Shown here piece by piece: positions 7,633-16,193 of a stretch of 64,000 nt of DNA; position 1 is the stretch's first letter; each line of letters begins with the position of its first letter. Origin of the DNA: Aphanothece cf. minutissima CCALA 015. Lineage in GTDB: Bacteria; Cyanobacteriota; Cyanobacteriia; PCC-6307; Cyanobiaceae. Location of the stretch: contig PVWP01000002.1 of the NCBI GenBank assembly GCA_003003925.1, positions 468,091 through 532,090 of the forward strand, in the 5' to 3' direction. The notes beneath the pieces are model-generated. The model was not told where the DNA came from. It did not search any database and saw nothing but the letters and a program-made list of their open reading frames with translations. The translations under genes and the position numbers were made by a program.

Positions 7633-8474
7633 GAACCTCCGGACAGTCCCACCTGCACACTCTGTTCGTTGAGAAAGTAGTTGGAATCAAAGGCCTTCAG
7701 CTTTCGATCCATCAGCCGATCCTGCTTTTCGGGATCATCCAGGCGCAGGCAGTCGGAGGGGTCGCCATCCACGCAGAGCAGCGGAATGACCACATCCGTC
7801 CTGTCATAGCCCCACTCCAGCACCCGTCCTCCCAGCAGGGCGTTGCCCTTGGGTGGCTCCCGCGTCAGCACAGGAACCAGCACATCCACCTGGGCGGCAT
7901 AGGCGCCGGCAGGCAGGGAGACAATCACTGAACGGTGAATCGTTTCGCCGGGATTGATGTGATCGTCGACGAACAACTTGCCGGCCGCTTCGGTGGGATA
8001 GGGCTGGAGCACCGCCCCCCTCTCCACGTGGATGGCATCGAAAGGGCCGATGGCGCGACTCGGAAACGTGGAGCGGTTCAGCACCTGGCGGCGTATCGGG
8101 AACAGTTCCCAGAAGCTGCTGAGCAGGTAGAGCCGGCGGGTGCTGGCGTTGGTGGCGCTGACCTTCAGTTCCCGCTGCAGCGAAGGTGACGAGGAGCCGC
8201 TGCCGCCCTCAGCGGCAATCGGGGTCAGGCTGATCGCCAGACTGATGCTGGCCGGTGCCTGGGATGGCACATAGATCTCCTTCCAGACGAAGGTGTAGAT
8301 GCCCCAGGAGGCGGCGATGATGATGCCCGACGTGCGCACCCATTCATGCAGCGCAGGGGAGCGCAGCCAGGCCGGCAGGCGCAGCGATCGCGCCCTGGTC
8401 TGGGCCCCCGGCATTCCCTTGCGGGGCAGGGTCTCTCTGTCGCCATGGGGCCTGGTCGGGGGGTCGCTGCTCAC
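7629..8474 (-). CDS. Single-TM protein with large external domain, unknown function
   Basis: 281 residues from a GTG start. A basic cytosolic N-terminus of about 45 residues precedes one TM helix (TSGIIIAASWGIYTFVWK). A roughly 215-residue, probably extracytoplasmic, beta-rich domain follows, with two Cys close together near the end (LLCVDGDPSDCLRL). I recognise no family. It is the last gene of a minus-strand unit: the YpfJ-like gene ends 16 bases upstream and a TPR-CHAT protease precedes that. A role as membrane anchor or partner of those two secreted proteins is an inference from position only. Confidence 0.65.
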   Translation of the reverse strand: MSSDPPTRPHGDRETLPRKGMPGAQTRARSLRLPAWLRSPALHEWVRTSGIIIAASWGIYTFVWKEIYVPSQAPASISLAISLTPIAAEGGSGSSSPSLQRELKVSATNASTRRLYLLSSFWELFPIRRQVLNRSTFPSRAIGPFDAIHVERGAVLQPYPTEAAGKLFVDDHINPGETIHRSVIVSLPAGAYAAQVDVLVPVLTREPPKGNALLGGRVLEWGYDRTDVVIPLLCVDGDPSDCLRLDDPEKQDRLMDRKLKAFDSNYFLNEQSVQVGLSGGS

Positions 8475-8490
8475 GGGTGGTGGTGGTGCC

Positions 8491-9312
8491 TCATTTCTTC
8501 CCGGTGAAACCGGGCAGTCGCCTCGGGCAGGGGGCGTTGGGCAGCGGCCTGCAGCGCCGGCCCATCACCCCCATGGTGTTGAACGCGGCCCGGTCAGTCC
8601 CGGTGGCCAGCGCACCCAGCAGTGCCGGATCGGGCACCCGGTCCCCGGCGAGCTCGGCCATCGCCGAATCGGAGCAACCCGCCAGTTCCGTCATGCCGAG
8701 GCCAGTGAGCAGGGCATAGGAGCGCTGGCTGCGGGTTCCCATCTGCTCGGCCAAGGCGGTGGCGTAGGCCCCGTTGGCCGGGGCAACGACCGCATCGGGC
8801 CTGGGGGGATCCTGGGGCGTGGGTTGCAGGTCGGTGCCACCGATCAGCACCCCCGCCAGGCAGTTGGCCTGGAGGTTGGCGGCGGCAGGGGCCAGGCGCG
8901 ATGGTCCCCGATGGCCCAGGATCGCGGTGCCCAGGCCGATCCCGACCCAGTAGGCCACGCCCCACTCGCCATGGCGGCTGGCTGCCTTCTCCAGCCTGGA
9001 GCGGTCCAGCAGCAGCTTGCCACTGGCGGCACAGAGCAGCGCGGGGCTCTGGGCGGCCCCGGCCGCACCGGCCGCGGTGCCGGCCCCGGGGCAGGCCGAC
9101 GCCGGCGTCTGGCCAGCGGGAAGCACCTCGATGGCGGGCCAGGCCAGCGACGCGATGCCAGGATCCTCGTTCCAGCTCTGGTGGAGCTGGCTGGCGACGG
9201 CCGCCACCGTGGCGTCCAGGTCAGGGGCGGCGGCCCCGGGGGCCACCGGCACGAGCAGCGAGGCGGCGACCAGCAGAGCGCCCAGTGCCGCAGACCCCGG
9301 TTGGTGTCGCAT
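8491..9312 (-). CDS. YpfJ-like putative metallopeptidase relative lacking HExxH
   Basis: 273 residues with a signal peptide (hydrophobic stretch LGALLVAASLLVPVAPGAAA). The second half resembles the YpfJ / 'neutral zinc metallopeptidase' family: a helix where the zinc motif should be, then NLQANCLAGVLIGG, which matches the family's LQADCxAGVW block. The HExxH helix, however, reads GVAYWVGIGLGTAILGH, so both zinc His and the Glu are missing. It is probably a catalytically dead relative acting as a binding protein. Start is ATG 9312, with TTG 9327 possible. It lies between the TPR-CHAT gene (58 bases upstream) and a one-TM protein. Family assignment is moderate. Confidence 0.55.
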   Translation of the reverse strand: MRHQPGSAALGALLVAASLLVPVAPGAAAPDLDATVAAVASQLHQSWNEDPGIASLAWPAIEVLPAGQTPASACPGAGTAAGAAGAAQSPALLCAASGKLLLDRSRLEKAASRHGEWGVAYWVGIGLGTAILGHRGPSRLAPAAANLQANCLAGVLIGGTDLQPTPQDPPRPDAVVAPANGAYATALAEQMGTRSQRSYALLTGLGMTELAGCSDSAMAELAGDRVPDPALLGALATGTDRAAFNTMGVMGRRCRPLPNAPCPRRLPGFTGKK

Positions 9313-9370
9313 GGGTGGAAACAACAACAGCCGCCGGCCCGATCAGTCTGCCTGGTGTGCCGGCAATGGT

Positions 9371-12300
9371 TCACAACCCCGGAATCGGCCCCCCGTCGCC
9401 GGTGAGCTGCCAGGCGGCCCAGAACTTATGGTCGGCCCAGTCCGGCTCCGGCGGGTTGCTGCGGAACTCCTGCTGCACCGCCGCCAGCGCCTCCATGCGA
9501 CCCATCCCCTGCTTGAGCAGGGCGACATAGCGCTGCATGAACGCCGCCGTGGCGTCATCGTCCACCTTCCACAGCGACAGCAGGGTGGAGCGGGCGCCGG
9601 CCACCGTGAGGGCCCGCTGCAGCCCATAGACCCCCTCGCCGGTCTGCAGGGTGCCGGAGGCGGTGTCACAGGCGGAGAGCACCACCAGCTCGGTGCCATC
9701 GAGCTGCAGCTGGGCCGCCTCCTTGGCCGTCAGATAGCCGTCGTCCCCGGCCATGGCGGCGGGGGTGGCCTGGCCTGACGGGCGGCGCTGGTTCGCGCCC
9801 GTCAGCACAATGCCACTGTTCAGCAGTGGGTCGCCGCTGCCCGTGGTGAAGAACCCATGGCTGGCGATGTGCAGCACCCTGGGGCCGCGCGCCTCCTGCA
9901 GCACGGCGGTGGTGGCGGCGGCTCCCTGATACAGGACCGCACCGAGGCGTTCGGCGATCCAGCGCCCCTCGGCGGCCGTCGCCGGCAGCGGCTGCCACGG
10001 GCCCGGGCCGCCGAAATCGGGGGCGGCGAGCACCAGGGCACGCTGGCCCCCAGGCCCGGGACTGCGCAGGCTGAGCAGGTCGCGGCCGCTGGTGAGGAGC
10101 CGCAGCTGCACCTGCTGGCCCAGGGTGGGGGCCGATTCGGACGTTGCCCCGTTCAGGCCGCCGGTGGGAGCCGGCAGCGCCGTGAACGGGATGCGGCTCA
10201 ACTCGCCATCGGGCGAAATGAACCACTGCCGCCGCCCCACCAGCTGGGGCAGCAGGGGCCCCAGCACTTTCTGGCTCACCCGGGCCCAGAAGGGTCCGGC
10301 GGGGCGGTTGCGGGCCAGGCTTTCGGCCAGGGCCTGCTGGATCAGGGGATCGGTGGCCGCCGCCGGGCCGAGGTCCACCGCACGGGTCGACCCATCGGGG
10401 AACAGCAGCATCGCCAGATAGCGCGCCTCCCCCCAGCTCCTGGCCTCCGGTTGACGGGCGGTGTAGGGGCGGAAACGCTGGAATTCGATCAGCACCCCAT
10501 CGGCCGGCAGGGCGGCGGCCACCTGGGCGGCGTCCACCAGGCGCGGGGTCAGGGCCGGCAACTGGCGGTAGAGCTCCTGCTCCAGCCGATCCCGCTCCTG
10601 CTGCAGCGTCCGTCGCTGCGCTTCGCTGAGGTTGACGTCGGCCAGGCGGGCCGTGATCGCCGTGAGCTGGCCCACCAGGCTCAGCTGGGCCGGCGAGCCC
10701 CGGCCCAGCTGGGCCTGGCGCCGTTCGATGTCCTGCAGCAGGCCGTGGCGGTTCAGACGGGTGAACAGGGCCAGGGAGGCGCCGGCTGGCGTTGTGGCCA
10801 CCAGGGAAAAGGGGATCTCCCAGACGTTGCCGAGGGCCTTGATCTGCTCCTGCCGCCGGGCCTGGGGCAGCAGCGGGGCCTCCCGCTGCAGGAACAGGGA
10901 CTGGCTGCCGATGCCGCGGCGCAGCAGGGGTTCGGCCCTGGCCTCGGCCCCCTGGCTCAGGTACCCCTTGGCCAGATTGTTGACGCTGAGGGCGGTCGTG
11001 GGGTGATCGGGCCCCAGCGCGGTCTCGTAGATCCCCAGGGCACGCAGGAAGAGCGGTTCCGCCCTGGCATGGGCGCCCTGAAGCCGATAGAGATCCGCCA
11101 GGTTGTTGAGGCTGCCGGCGGTATCGGGATGGTCGGGCCCCAGGGCCTGCTCCCGGATCGCCAGGGCGCGTCGGTGCAGCGGCTCGGCCCTGTCGGCGGC
11201 TCCCTGCTGGTCGATCAGCACCGCCAGGTTGTTGAGGCCCGTGGCGGTGACGGGGTGGGTGGGTCCCAGCGTCTTCTCCTGGATGGCCAGGGCGCGGCGC
11301 AGCAGGGGCTCCGCCTTGGCGTAGGCCCCCTGGTCGCTGTACAGCATGGCGAGGTTGTTAAGGCCGGCGGCGGTCTCGGCATGGCCGGAACCGAGCGCCT
11401 TCTCCCGGATCGCCAGGGCACGCCGCAGCAGGGGCTCCGCCTTGGTGTAGGCGCCCTGGCTCCGGTACAGCAGCCCGAGGTTGTTCAGGCTGGTGGCCGT
11501 GGCGGGGTGCTCCGGGCCCAGCGCCTTCTCGTTGATCGCCAGGGCGCGCTGATAGAGGGGTTCGGCCCTGGCGAAAGCACCCTGGTTCTCCTGGAGCGCC
11601 GCCAGGTTGTTGAGGCTGGTGGCGGTGTCGGGATGTTCCTCACCCAGGGCTTTCTGCTTGATGGCCAGGGTGCGGCGCAGCAGGGGCTCCGCCTCGCCGT
11701 AGCGGCCCTGGTTGATGTACACCGCCGCCAGGTTGTTGAGGCTGGTGGCGGTGTCGGGGTGATCGGGTCCGAGCGCCTTCTCCCTGATGGCCAGGGCCCG
11801 CCGATAGACGGCTTCGGCCTTGGTGTAGGCGCCCTGGCCGTTGTACAGAAGTCCGAGGTTGATCAGGCCCAGGGCAAGACCTGGGTGCTCCGGCCCCAGT
11901 GCCTTCTCGGCGACCTGCAGGGCGCGGCGGTAGAGGGGCTCGGCCCTGGCGTTGTTGTTCTGGTTGTAGTAGAGCCAGGCGAGGTTGTTGAGGCTGAGGG
12001 CGGTGAGGGGATGGTCCGGTCCCAGGGTCCGGGTTCGGATCGCCAGGGCCCGGGCCAGCAGGGGCTCGGCCCTGGTGAAGGCGCGCTCCTTGACATAGAG
12101 CAACCCGAGGTTGCTCAGGCCGGTGGCCAGATCGGCATGGTCGGGCCCCTGCGCTTTCTCGCGCCAGGCCAGCACCTTTTCCCACAGCGCCGCCGCCTTG
12201 CCGTTCGCCCCCTTGGCCTCCAGGGCGTTGGCCTCATCGATCCACTCCCACACCTGCGCCGGGGTCTGGGTGTAGCGCTCGCCCAGCGGCTGGGCGATCC

Positions 12301-12436
12301 ACTCCTGCTGGCGAGGCGCCGGGTGCTGAGCCGGGCGACCGGCGGCCGCCGACGGCTGTCCATCGGCCAGCAGCAGCACGGCCAGGGCGGTTCCCCACCG
12401 ACACAGAGCCAACGGCAGGCGAGCGGACCGCATCAT
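9371..12436 (-). CDS. Secreted TPR-CHAT caspase-like protease
   Basis: About 1021 residues. A signal peptide (LALCRWGTALAVLLLADG) is followed by a long array of 42-residue TPR repeats of the kinesin-light-chain type, each with the pattern A-x-AIREKALGPDHPDTA-x-SLNNLA. About eleven can be counted between residues 90 and 560. A C-terminal CHAT domain carries the catalytic His in VLHIASHGFF and the Cys in VVLSACDTASG. CHAT proteins are clan-CD cysteine proteases related to caspases and separase, and the TPRs bind a partner or substrate. The frame extends upstream, but ATG 12436/12433 gives the signal peptide and avoids running into the divergent SDR gene. It is first in a three-gene unit. Confidence 0.88.
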   Translation of the reverse strand: MMRSARLPLALCRWGTALAVLLLADGQPSAAAGRPAQHPAPRQQEWIAQPLGERYTQTPAQVWEWIDEANALEAKGANGKAAALWEKVLAWREKAQGPDHADLATGLSNLGLLYVKERAFTRAEPLLARALAIRTRTLGPDHPLTALSLNNLAWLYYNQNNNARAEPLYRRALQVAEKALGPEHPGLALGLINLGLLYNGQGAYTKAEAVYRRALAIREKALGPDHPDTATSLNNLAAVYINQGRYGEAEPLLRRTLAIKQKALGEEHPDTATSLNNLAALQENQGAFARAEPLYQRALAINEKALGPEHPATATSLNNLGLLYRSQGAYTKAEPLLRRALAIREKALGSGHAETAAGLNNLAMLYSDQGAYAKAEPLLRRALAIQEKTLGPTHPVTATGLNNLAVLIDQQGAADRAEPLHRRALAIREQALGPDHPDTAGSLNNLADLYRLQGAHARAEPLFLRALGIYETALGPDHPTTALSVNNLAKGYLSQGAEARAEPLLRRGIGSQSLFLQREAPLLPQARRQEQIKALGNVWEIPFSLVATTPAGASLALFTRLNRHGLLQDIERRQAQLGRGSPAQLSLVGQLTAITARLADVNLSEAQRRTLQQERDRLEQELYRQLPALTPRLVDAAQVAAALPADGVLIEFQRFRPYTARQPEARSWGEARYLAMLLFPDGSTRAVDLGPAAATDPLIQQALAESLARNRPAGPFWARVSQKVLGPLLPQLVGRRQWFISPDGELSRIPFTALPAPTGGLNGATSESAPTLGQQVQLRLLTSGRDLLSLRSPGPGGQRALVLAAPDFGGPGPWQPLPATAAEGRWIAERLGAVLYQGAAATTAVLQEARGPRVLHIASHGFFTTGSGDPLLNSGIVLTGANQRRPSGQATPAAMAGDDGYLTAKEAAQLQLDGTELVVLSACDTASGTLQTGEGVYGLQRALTVAGARSTLLSLWKVDDDATAAFMQRYVALLKQGMGRMEALAAVQQEFRSNPPEPDWADHKFWAAWQLTGDGGPIPGL

Positions 12437-12515
12437 GGGGGTACGGGGGGTTCCCAGCTTCCGGTACGGGATCCAGCATGGGCCGCACATCGACAAAACC
12501 TGCCGGAGCGGGTCC

Positions 12516-13232
12516 ATGAAACTGATGGTGGTGGGCGCCAGCCGCGGGCTGGGCCGGGCCTTTGTCGAGGGTCTGGGCAGCCCCGGCGACACGGTGATCG
12601 GGGTCTCGCGGCGACGGCCCGATGGCCTGACCCTGCCTCCGGGCGTCGAGCTCGCGTGGATCGAGGCCGATCTGGCGGAGCCGCTGCCGGCGGCCCGCTG
12701 GATCGAGCAGCAGGCGCCCGCCCAGCTGGATGTGCTGATCTACAACCTCGGCGTCTGGGAAGCGAACGCCTTCAGCGAGGCCTACAGCTTCCTGGAGGAT
12801 CCCGACGACAGCATCCTCGAGATGGTGGCCATCAACATCACCGGCACCCTGCTGCTGCTGCGGCGACTGATCCCCCGGCTGCTCGACTCCCGGAGGCCCC
12901 AGCTGATCCTCACGGGCTCCACCTCCGGCCTGCGCCAGAGCGGCCAGCCGGAGGTGACCTTCGGCGCCTCGAAGTTCGCCCTCACCGGCATCGCCGATGC
13001 CCTGCGGGAGAGCTTCCGGGACCAGCAGCTGGCGGTGACCTGCCTACAGCTGGGCTACCTCAACACCGACGACGGCCTTGAGGTGTCGCGCGAGGCGGCC
13101 GCCGGCCGCGGTGAGGGCCGGCAGATCCCGCTGCACGACGTGATCCGGATCGTCTCGGCCCTGCTGCAGCTCTCCCCGGCCTCCTTCGTGCGCGAGCTGG
13201 TCCTGCCCGCCATCGGCGACGAACGGTTCTGA
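12516..13232 (+). CDS. Short-chain dehydrogenase/reductase family protein, active-site Tyr replaced
   Basis: 238 residues with the Rossmann motif GASRGLG at residues 7-13, the NNAG-equivalent YNLGV, and the catalytic-Ser region GSTSG. The YxxxK motif reads FGASK, so the general-acid Tyr is Phe while Lys is kept. The fold binds NAD(P)(H), but normal SDR chemistry would be impaired. Start ATG has GGAG at 12505-12508. It is divergent from the CHAT gene, and the PAP2 gene starts 51 bases downstream on the same strand. A non-enzymatic or altered role is an inference. Confidence 0.85.
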   Translation: MKLMVVGASRGLGRAFVEGLGSPGDTVIGVSRRRPDGLTLPPGVELAWIEADLAEPLPAARWIEQQAPAQLDVLIYNLGVWEANAFSEAYSFLEDPDDSILEMVAINITGTLLLLRRLIPRLLDSRRPQLILTGSTSGLRQSGQPEVTFGASKFALTGIADALRESFRDQQLAVTCLQLGYLNTDDGLEVSREAAAGRGEGRQIPLHDVIRIVSALLQLSPASFVRELVLPAIGDERF

Positions 13233-13282
13233 CGTCCGAGGCACCCCTACGGTGCTGCCACCCCGCCGACGGCACCGGAGCC

Positions 13283-14044
13283 ATGCACACCCTGCGCCCG
13301 GGGCCTTGGCTGTCCGGCCTTCTGCTACTGCAGACCGCCCTGCTGCCGGGCAGCCTCGCGCTGGGCGGGCCGGCGCTCGCCCAGCCGGAGGATCCGGCGG
13401 CGGGCCTGGTGCTGCCGGCGGCCGCCTACCGCGCCTTGCTCGGCCAGCCACCGGCCCCGGGCAGCCGGCTGGAGCTCGACGATCTGGCCATCCTGCGCTG
13501 GAACCAGCGCAGCCGCACGCCGGCGGGGATCGTCCACAGCTGGCGCTTCCTGAACCGCAATCTCAGCGTCTTCGATGCCGCCGTGGGCGCCGACCTGGCC
13601 AGGACTTCACCTCTCCTCCACGCGGGCCTGCCGGCTTTTCTGGCGCGGGCCGATGGGCTCAAGGATCAGCTCAAGGATGCGGTGGCCCGGCCGCGCCCCT
13701 TCCTGAGCCACTCGGATCTGAAGCCCTGCCTGCCCCTGGAGAGCTCCTGGTCGTTCCCCAGCGGCCACGCCACCTGGTTTGCCACCGCGGCCCTGCTGCT
13801 GGCCGACCTGCTGCCGGAGCGCCGGGAGCGGCTGCTGCCGGTGGGTCTTCAGGGGGGCTACGTGCGTGCCTATTGCGCTATGCACTACCCCAGTGATGTG
13901 CTGGCCGGCCAGCGCCTCGCCGAAGCCATCAGCCGGGATGTGATCGCCTCGCCCCAGTGGACGCGCTTCAAGCAGCAGGTGGCCGGGGAGCGCCGCCTGC
14001 TGCTGGCGGTCCCACCGGCCGGCCTGCCCCTGCTGGCGGATTGA
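13283..14044 (+). CDS. PAP2-family acid phosphatase, exported
   Basis: 253 residues with a signal peptide ([19 protein letters not shown]) and the three phosphatase motifs in order: KDAVARPRP (Kx6RP), PSGHATW (PSGH), and [12 protein letters not shown] (normally SRx5Hx3D, with the Ser changed to Val). This matches class A non-specific acid phosphatases that act in the periplasm through a phospho-His intermediate. GGAG stands just before the ATG. Its stop overlaps the TTG start of the next gene, so the two are translationally linked. It may release phosphate from organic esters, in keeping with the other phosphorus genes in the window. Confidence 0.88.
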   Translation: MHTLRPGPWLSGLLLLQTALLPGSLALGGPALAQPEDPAAGLVLPAAAYRALLGQPPAPGSRLELDDLAILRWNQRSRTPAGIVHSWRFLNRNLSVFDAAVGADLARTSPLLHAGLPAFLARADGLKDQLKDAVARPRPFLSHSDLKPCLPLESSWSFPSGHATWFATAALLLADLLPERRERLLPVGLQGGYVRAYCAMHYPSDVLAGQRLAEAISRDVIASPQWTRFKQQVAGERRLLLAVPPAGLPLLAD

Positions 14045-15267
14045 TCGAATTCCGCGCCACGGTCCGCGGCGCCCGGCGCAACGGACTGGGCCTGCTGCTC
14101 ACCCCGCTGGTGCGGCTCCGCCGCGTCGTGCGGACGCTGGCCCTGGCCCTGGAGCGCATGATCTGGCGGGAGCTGATCGAGGGGGAAGCCCCCGCCAACC
14201 CGCTCGTCAGCCTGCTCGCCTTCCTGCTGTTCTCCGGCCTCTGCCTGCTGGCCAGCCTCCAGGGGACCGTGGGCTACGTGATCGGCCTGCTGCTGTTCCT
14301 GTTGCCGATGGAGTGGCTGATGGCCCGGCTGGGCTACGGCGCGCCAGTCCAGCGGCGGGTACTGCTGCAGAGCTGGGGCGACCGCATCCGTCTGTTCCTG
14401 GACACGCCGGAGGGCAGCGAACGCCTGGAGCTGGGACGGGCCGCCGTCACGGCGGTGCTGATCCGCCAGGCCAGCGTCCAGCTGCCGCCGCTGGGGGAGC
14501 GGTCCCTGGGCTGGGATCTGGTTCTGGCTGTGGCCGATCCCGTTGGGGAGCACCTGCTGGCCCGTGCCGCCGGCTTCTCCGGCGCCTGGCAGCGGGGCCA
14601 CGCCCTGGCCGCCGATCTGGGGGTGCCCCTGCGCCTGGCCGGCGTCCCCGACGGCCGGCAGCTCCCGGAGGCCCGGTCGGACAGAGCGCAGCCGGAGGAT
14701 GTCTGGAGGCTGGAGCCGGGGGCCTCCGCCACACGCCTGGTCCGCAGCCGACGCACGGTGGGCGCCGCCCAGTGGTGCCGCTCCTTCGTCACGCAGGGCA
14801 GCGACCTGCTGTTCGTCGCCGTGCTCAACACCGTGATGGTGAAGTACGGCGGCTTTCTCGTCTGGATGTTCGGTCCGCGCCTGGGCCTGAGCGCACCCAC
14901 CACCCTGGTGCTGGATCTCTCCCTCCCGGGCCTGCTGTCGCTGGGCCTGCCGGAGTGGACCGTGCTCCAGACCCTGCTGGTGATCGCCGCCCTCGGTGCC
15001 GCCGGCATCGGCAGCTACAGGCAGTGGAGTCCCCAGGAGCTCTCCGTGGCGGACGACCAGATCCACCTCCGCCGCCCCGGCCAGCCCAGGCGCCAGCTGC
15101 CGTTGCGGATGATCACCGCCGTGCTGCGGCTGCCGGGTCCGGACCCCCGGGTGATCCTCTGGAGCGAACGCCGGCCGCCGATCGTGGTGGACGGCCTCTC
15201 CGGCGAGCGGGAGGCGGCCGAGCTGCTGGAGAAGCTGGAGGCTGTCCTCGATCGGCCCCGGGGATGA
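14041..15267 (+). CDS. Membrane protein with PH-like regions, unknown function
   Basis: About 408 residues from a TTG overlapping the PAP2 stop (TTGA); GTG 14110 or ATG 14158 are alternatives. Two hydrophobic segments appear near residues 60-100 ([34 protein letters not shown]). A long soluble part follows, then two more segments ([20 protein letters not shown] and [16 protein letters not shown]). The C-terminal 70 residues ([27 protein letters not shown]) look like a PH-type beta fold. No family is recognised. Its stop overlaps the beta-lactamase ATG, placing it in one tight unit of PAP2, this protein and the beta-lactamase. Confidence 0.7.
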   Translation: MIEFRATVRGARRNGLGLLLTPLVRLRRVVRTLALALERMIWRELIEGEAPANPLVSLLAFLLFSGLCLLASLQGTVGYVIGLLLFLLPMEWLMARLGYGAPVQRRVLLQSWGDRIRLFLDTPEGSERLELGRAAVTAVLIRQASVQLPPLGERSLGWDLVLAVADPVGEHLLARAAGFSGAWQRGHALAADLGVPLRLAGVPDGRQLPEARSDRAQPEDVWRLEPGASATRLVRSRRTVGAAQWCRSFVTQGSDLLFVAVLNTVMVKYGGFLVWMFGPRLGLSAPTTLVLDLSLPGLLSLGLPEWTVLQTLLVIAALGAAGIGSYRQWSPQELSVADDQIHLRRPGQPRRQLPLRMITAVLRLPGPDPRVILWSERRPPIVVDGLSGEREAAELLEKLEAVLDRPRG

Positions 15268-16193
15268 TGGAGCCCATGAACCTCTGCAACCCCCACTCGC
15301 TGGCCGCAGCCCTGGTGGTGGCGCTGCCGGGCGTCGCCGCGGCACCCGCCGTCCCGGGGCCCGCCGTCCCGGGGCCCGCAAGGCCGGAAGCCGCGGCGGA
15401 AGCCGGCCTGGCGGCGCTGGAGGCCCGTTCCGGCGGCCGGCTGGGGGTGTTCGCCATCGACACCGCCAGCGGTGCCCGGATCGGCCACCGGGCCGGCGAG
15501 CGCTTTCCCCTCTGCAGCACCTTCAAGGCGATCCTGGCGGGGGCCGTTCTGCACAGAAGCCAGCGGCAGCCCGGCTTCCTGGAGCAGCGGATCCGTTTCG
15601 GCCGCCAGGATCTGGTGAGCCACTCGCCGATCGCCGAGCAGCACCTCGAAGGCGGCCTGACGGTGGAGGAGATGGCCGCCGCCACGGTCCAGACCAGCGA
15701 CAACACGGCCGCCAACCAGCTGATGGCACGTCTGGGCGGCCCCGCCGGCCTGACCGCCTTCGCCCGCTCCATCGGCAACCGCACCTTCCGGCTCGATCGC
15801 TGGGAAACAGCCCTCAACTCCGCCATCCCCGGCGACCCCCGCGACACCGACACCCCCGCCGGCATGGGCACCAGCCTTCAGGCCCTGGTGCTCGGGACGG
15901 CCCTGGGCCCGCCGCAGCGGCAACGGCTGCAGGACTGGCTGATCGGCACCACCACCGGCGACCGGCGAGTCCGGGCCGGGGTGCCGTCGGGCTGGCAGGT
16001 GGGCGACAAGACCGGCACCTGCGGGGCCTACGGCACCGCCAATGACGTGGCCGTGCTCTGGCCGCCGGACCGGGCGCCGATCGTGCTGGCGGTGTTTCAC
16101 ACTCAGGCCGATCCGGCCGCCGCCGCGCAGGATGGGGTGATCGCCGAAGCCGCGACGATCGTGGCCGGGGCGTTCAGACCGGCTGGCAGGTGA
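15264..16193 (+). CDS. Class A beta-lactamase, KPC/NMC-A-like with Cys69-Cys238 pair
   Basis: 309 residues with a signal-like Ala-rich N-terminus. All class A motifs are present: SxxK in FPLCSTFK (Ser85, Lys88), SDN (145-147), the omega-loop RWETALN with Glu181 and Asn185, and DKTGTCG (Lys249-Cys253). Cys directly before the active Ser and Cys after KTGT are the positions (Ambler 69 and 238) that form the disulfide of KPC/SME/NMC-A carbapenemases. Thr237 and an Arg in the 220 region (RRVRAGVP) are also kept. Long blocks such as GGPAGLTAF and [11 protein letters not shown] read like KPC. The enzyme hydrolyses beta-lactam rings in the periplasm; the spectrum is inferred. Starts at 15264, 15267(other frame) and 15276 were weighed; 15264 overlaps the upstream stop. 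Confidence 0.93.
   Translation: MMEPMNLCNPHSLAAALVVALPGVAAAPAVPGPAVPGPARPEAAAEAGLAALEARSGGRLGVFAIDTASGARIGHRAGERFPLCSTFKAILAGAVLHRSQRQPGFLEQRIRFGRQDLVSHSPIAEQHLEGGLTVEEMAAATVQTSDNTAANQLMARLGGPAGLTAFARSIGNRTFRLDRWETALNSAIPGDPRDTDTPAGMGTSLQALVLGTALGPPQRQRLQDWLIGTTTGDRRVRAGVPSGWQVGDKTGTCGAYGTANDVAVLWPPDRAPIVLAVFHTQADPAAAAQDGVIAEAATIVAGAFRPAGR

Noticed and set aside
8383-8390. GCGATCGC as a HIP1 repeat
   Set aside because: HIP1 is frequent in many cyanobacteria, but I noticed only this exact copy, inside a coding region, so no claim is made.
9857-13081. 1074-residue plus-strand open frame opposite the CHAT gene
   Set aside because: It is the mirror of the TPR repeats: Gly/Gln/Arg-rich, repetitive, and antisense to a clear gene. 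High GC leaves few stops in this frame.
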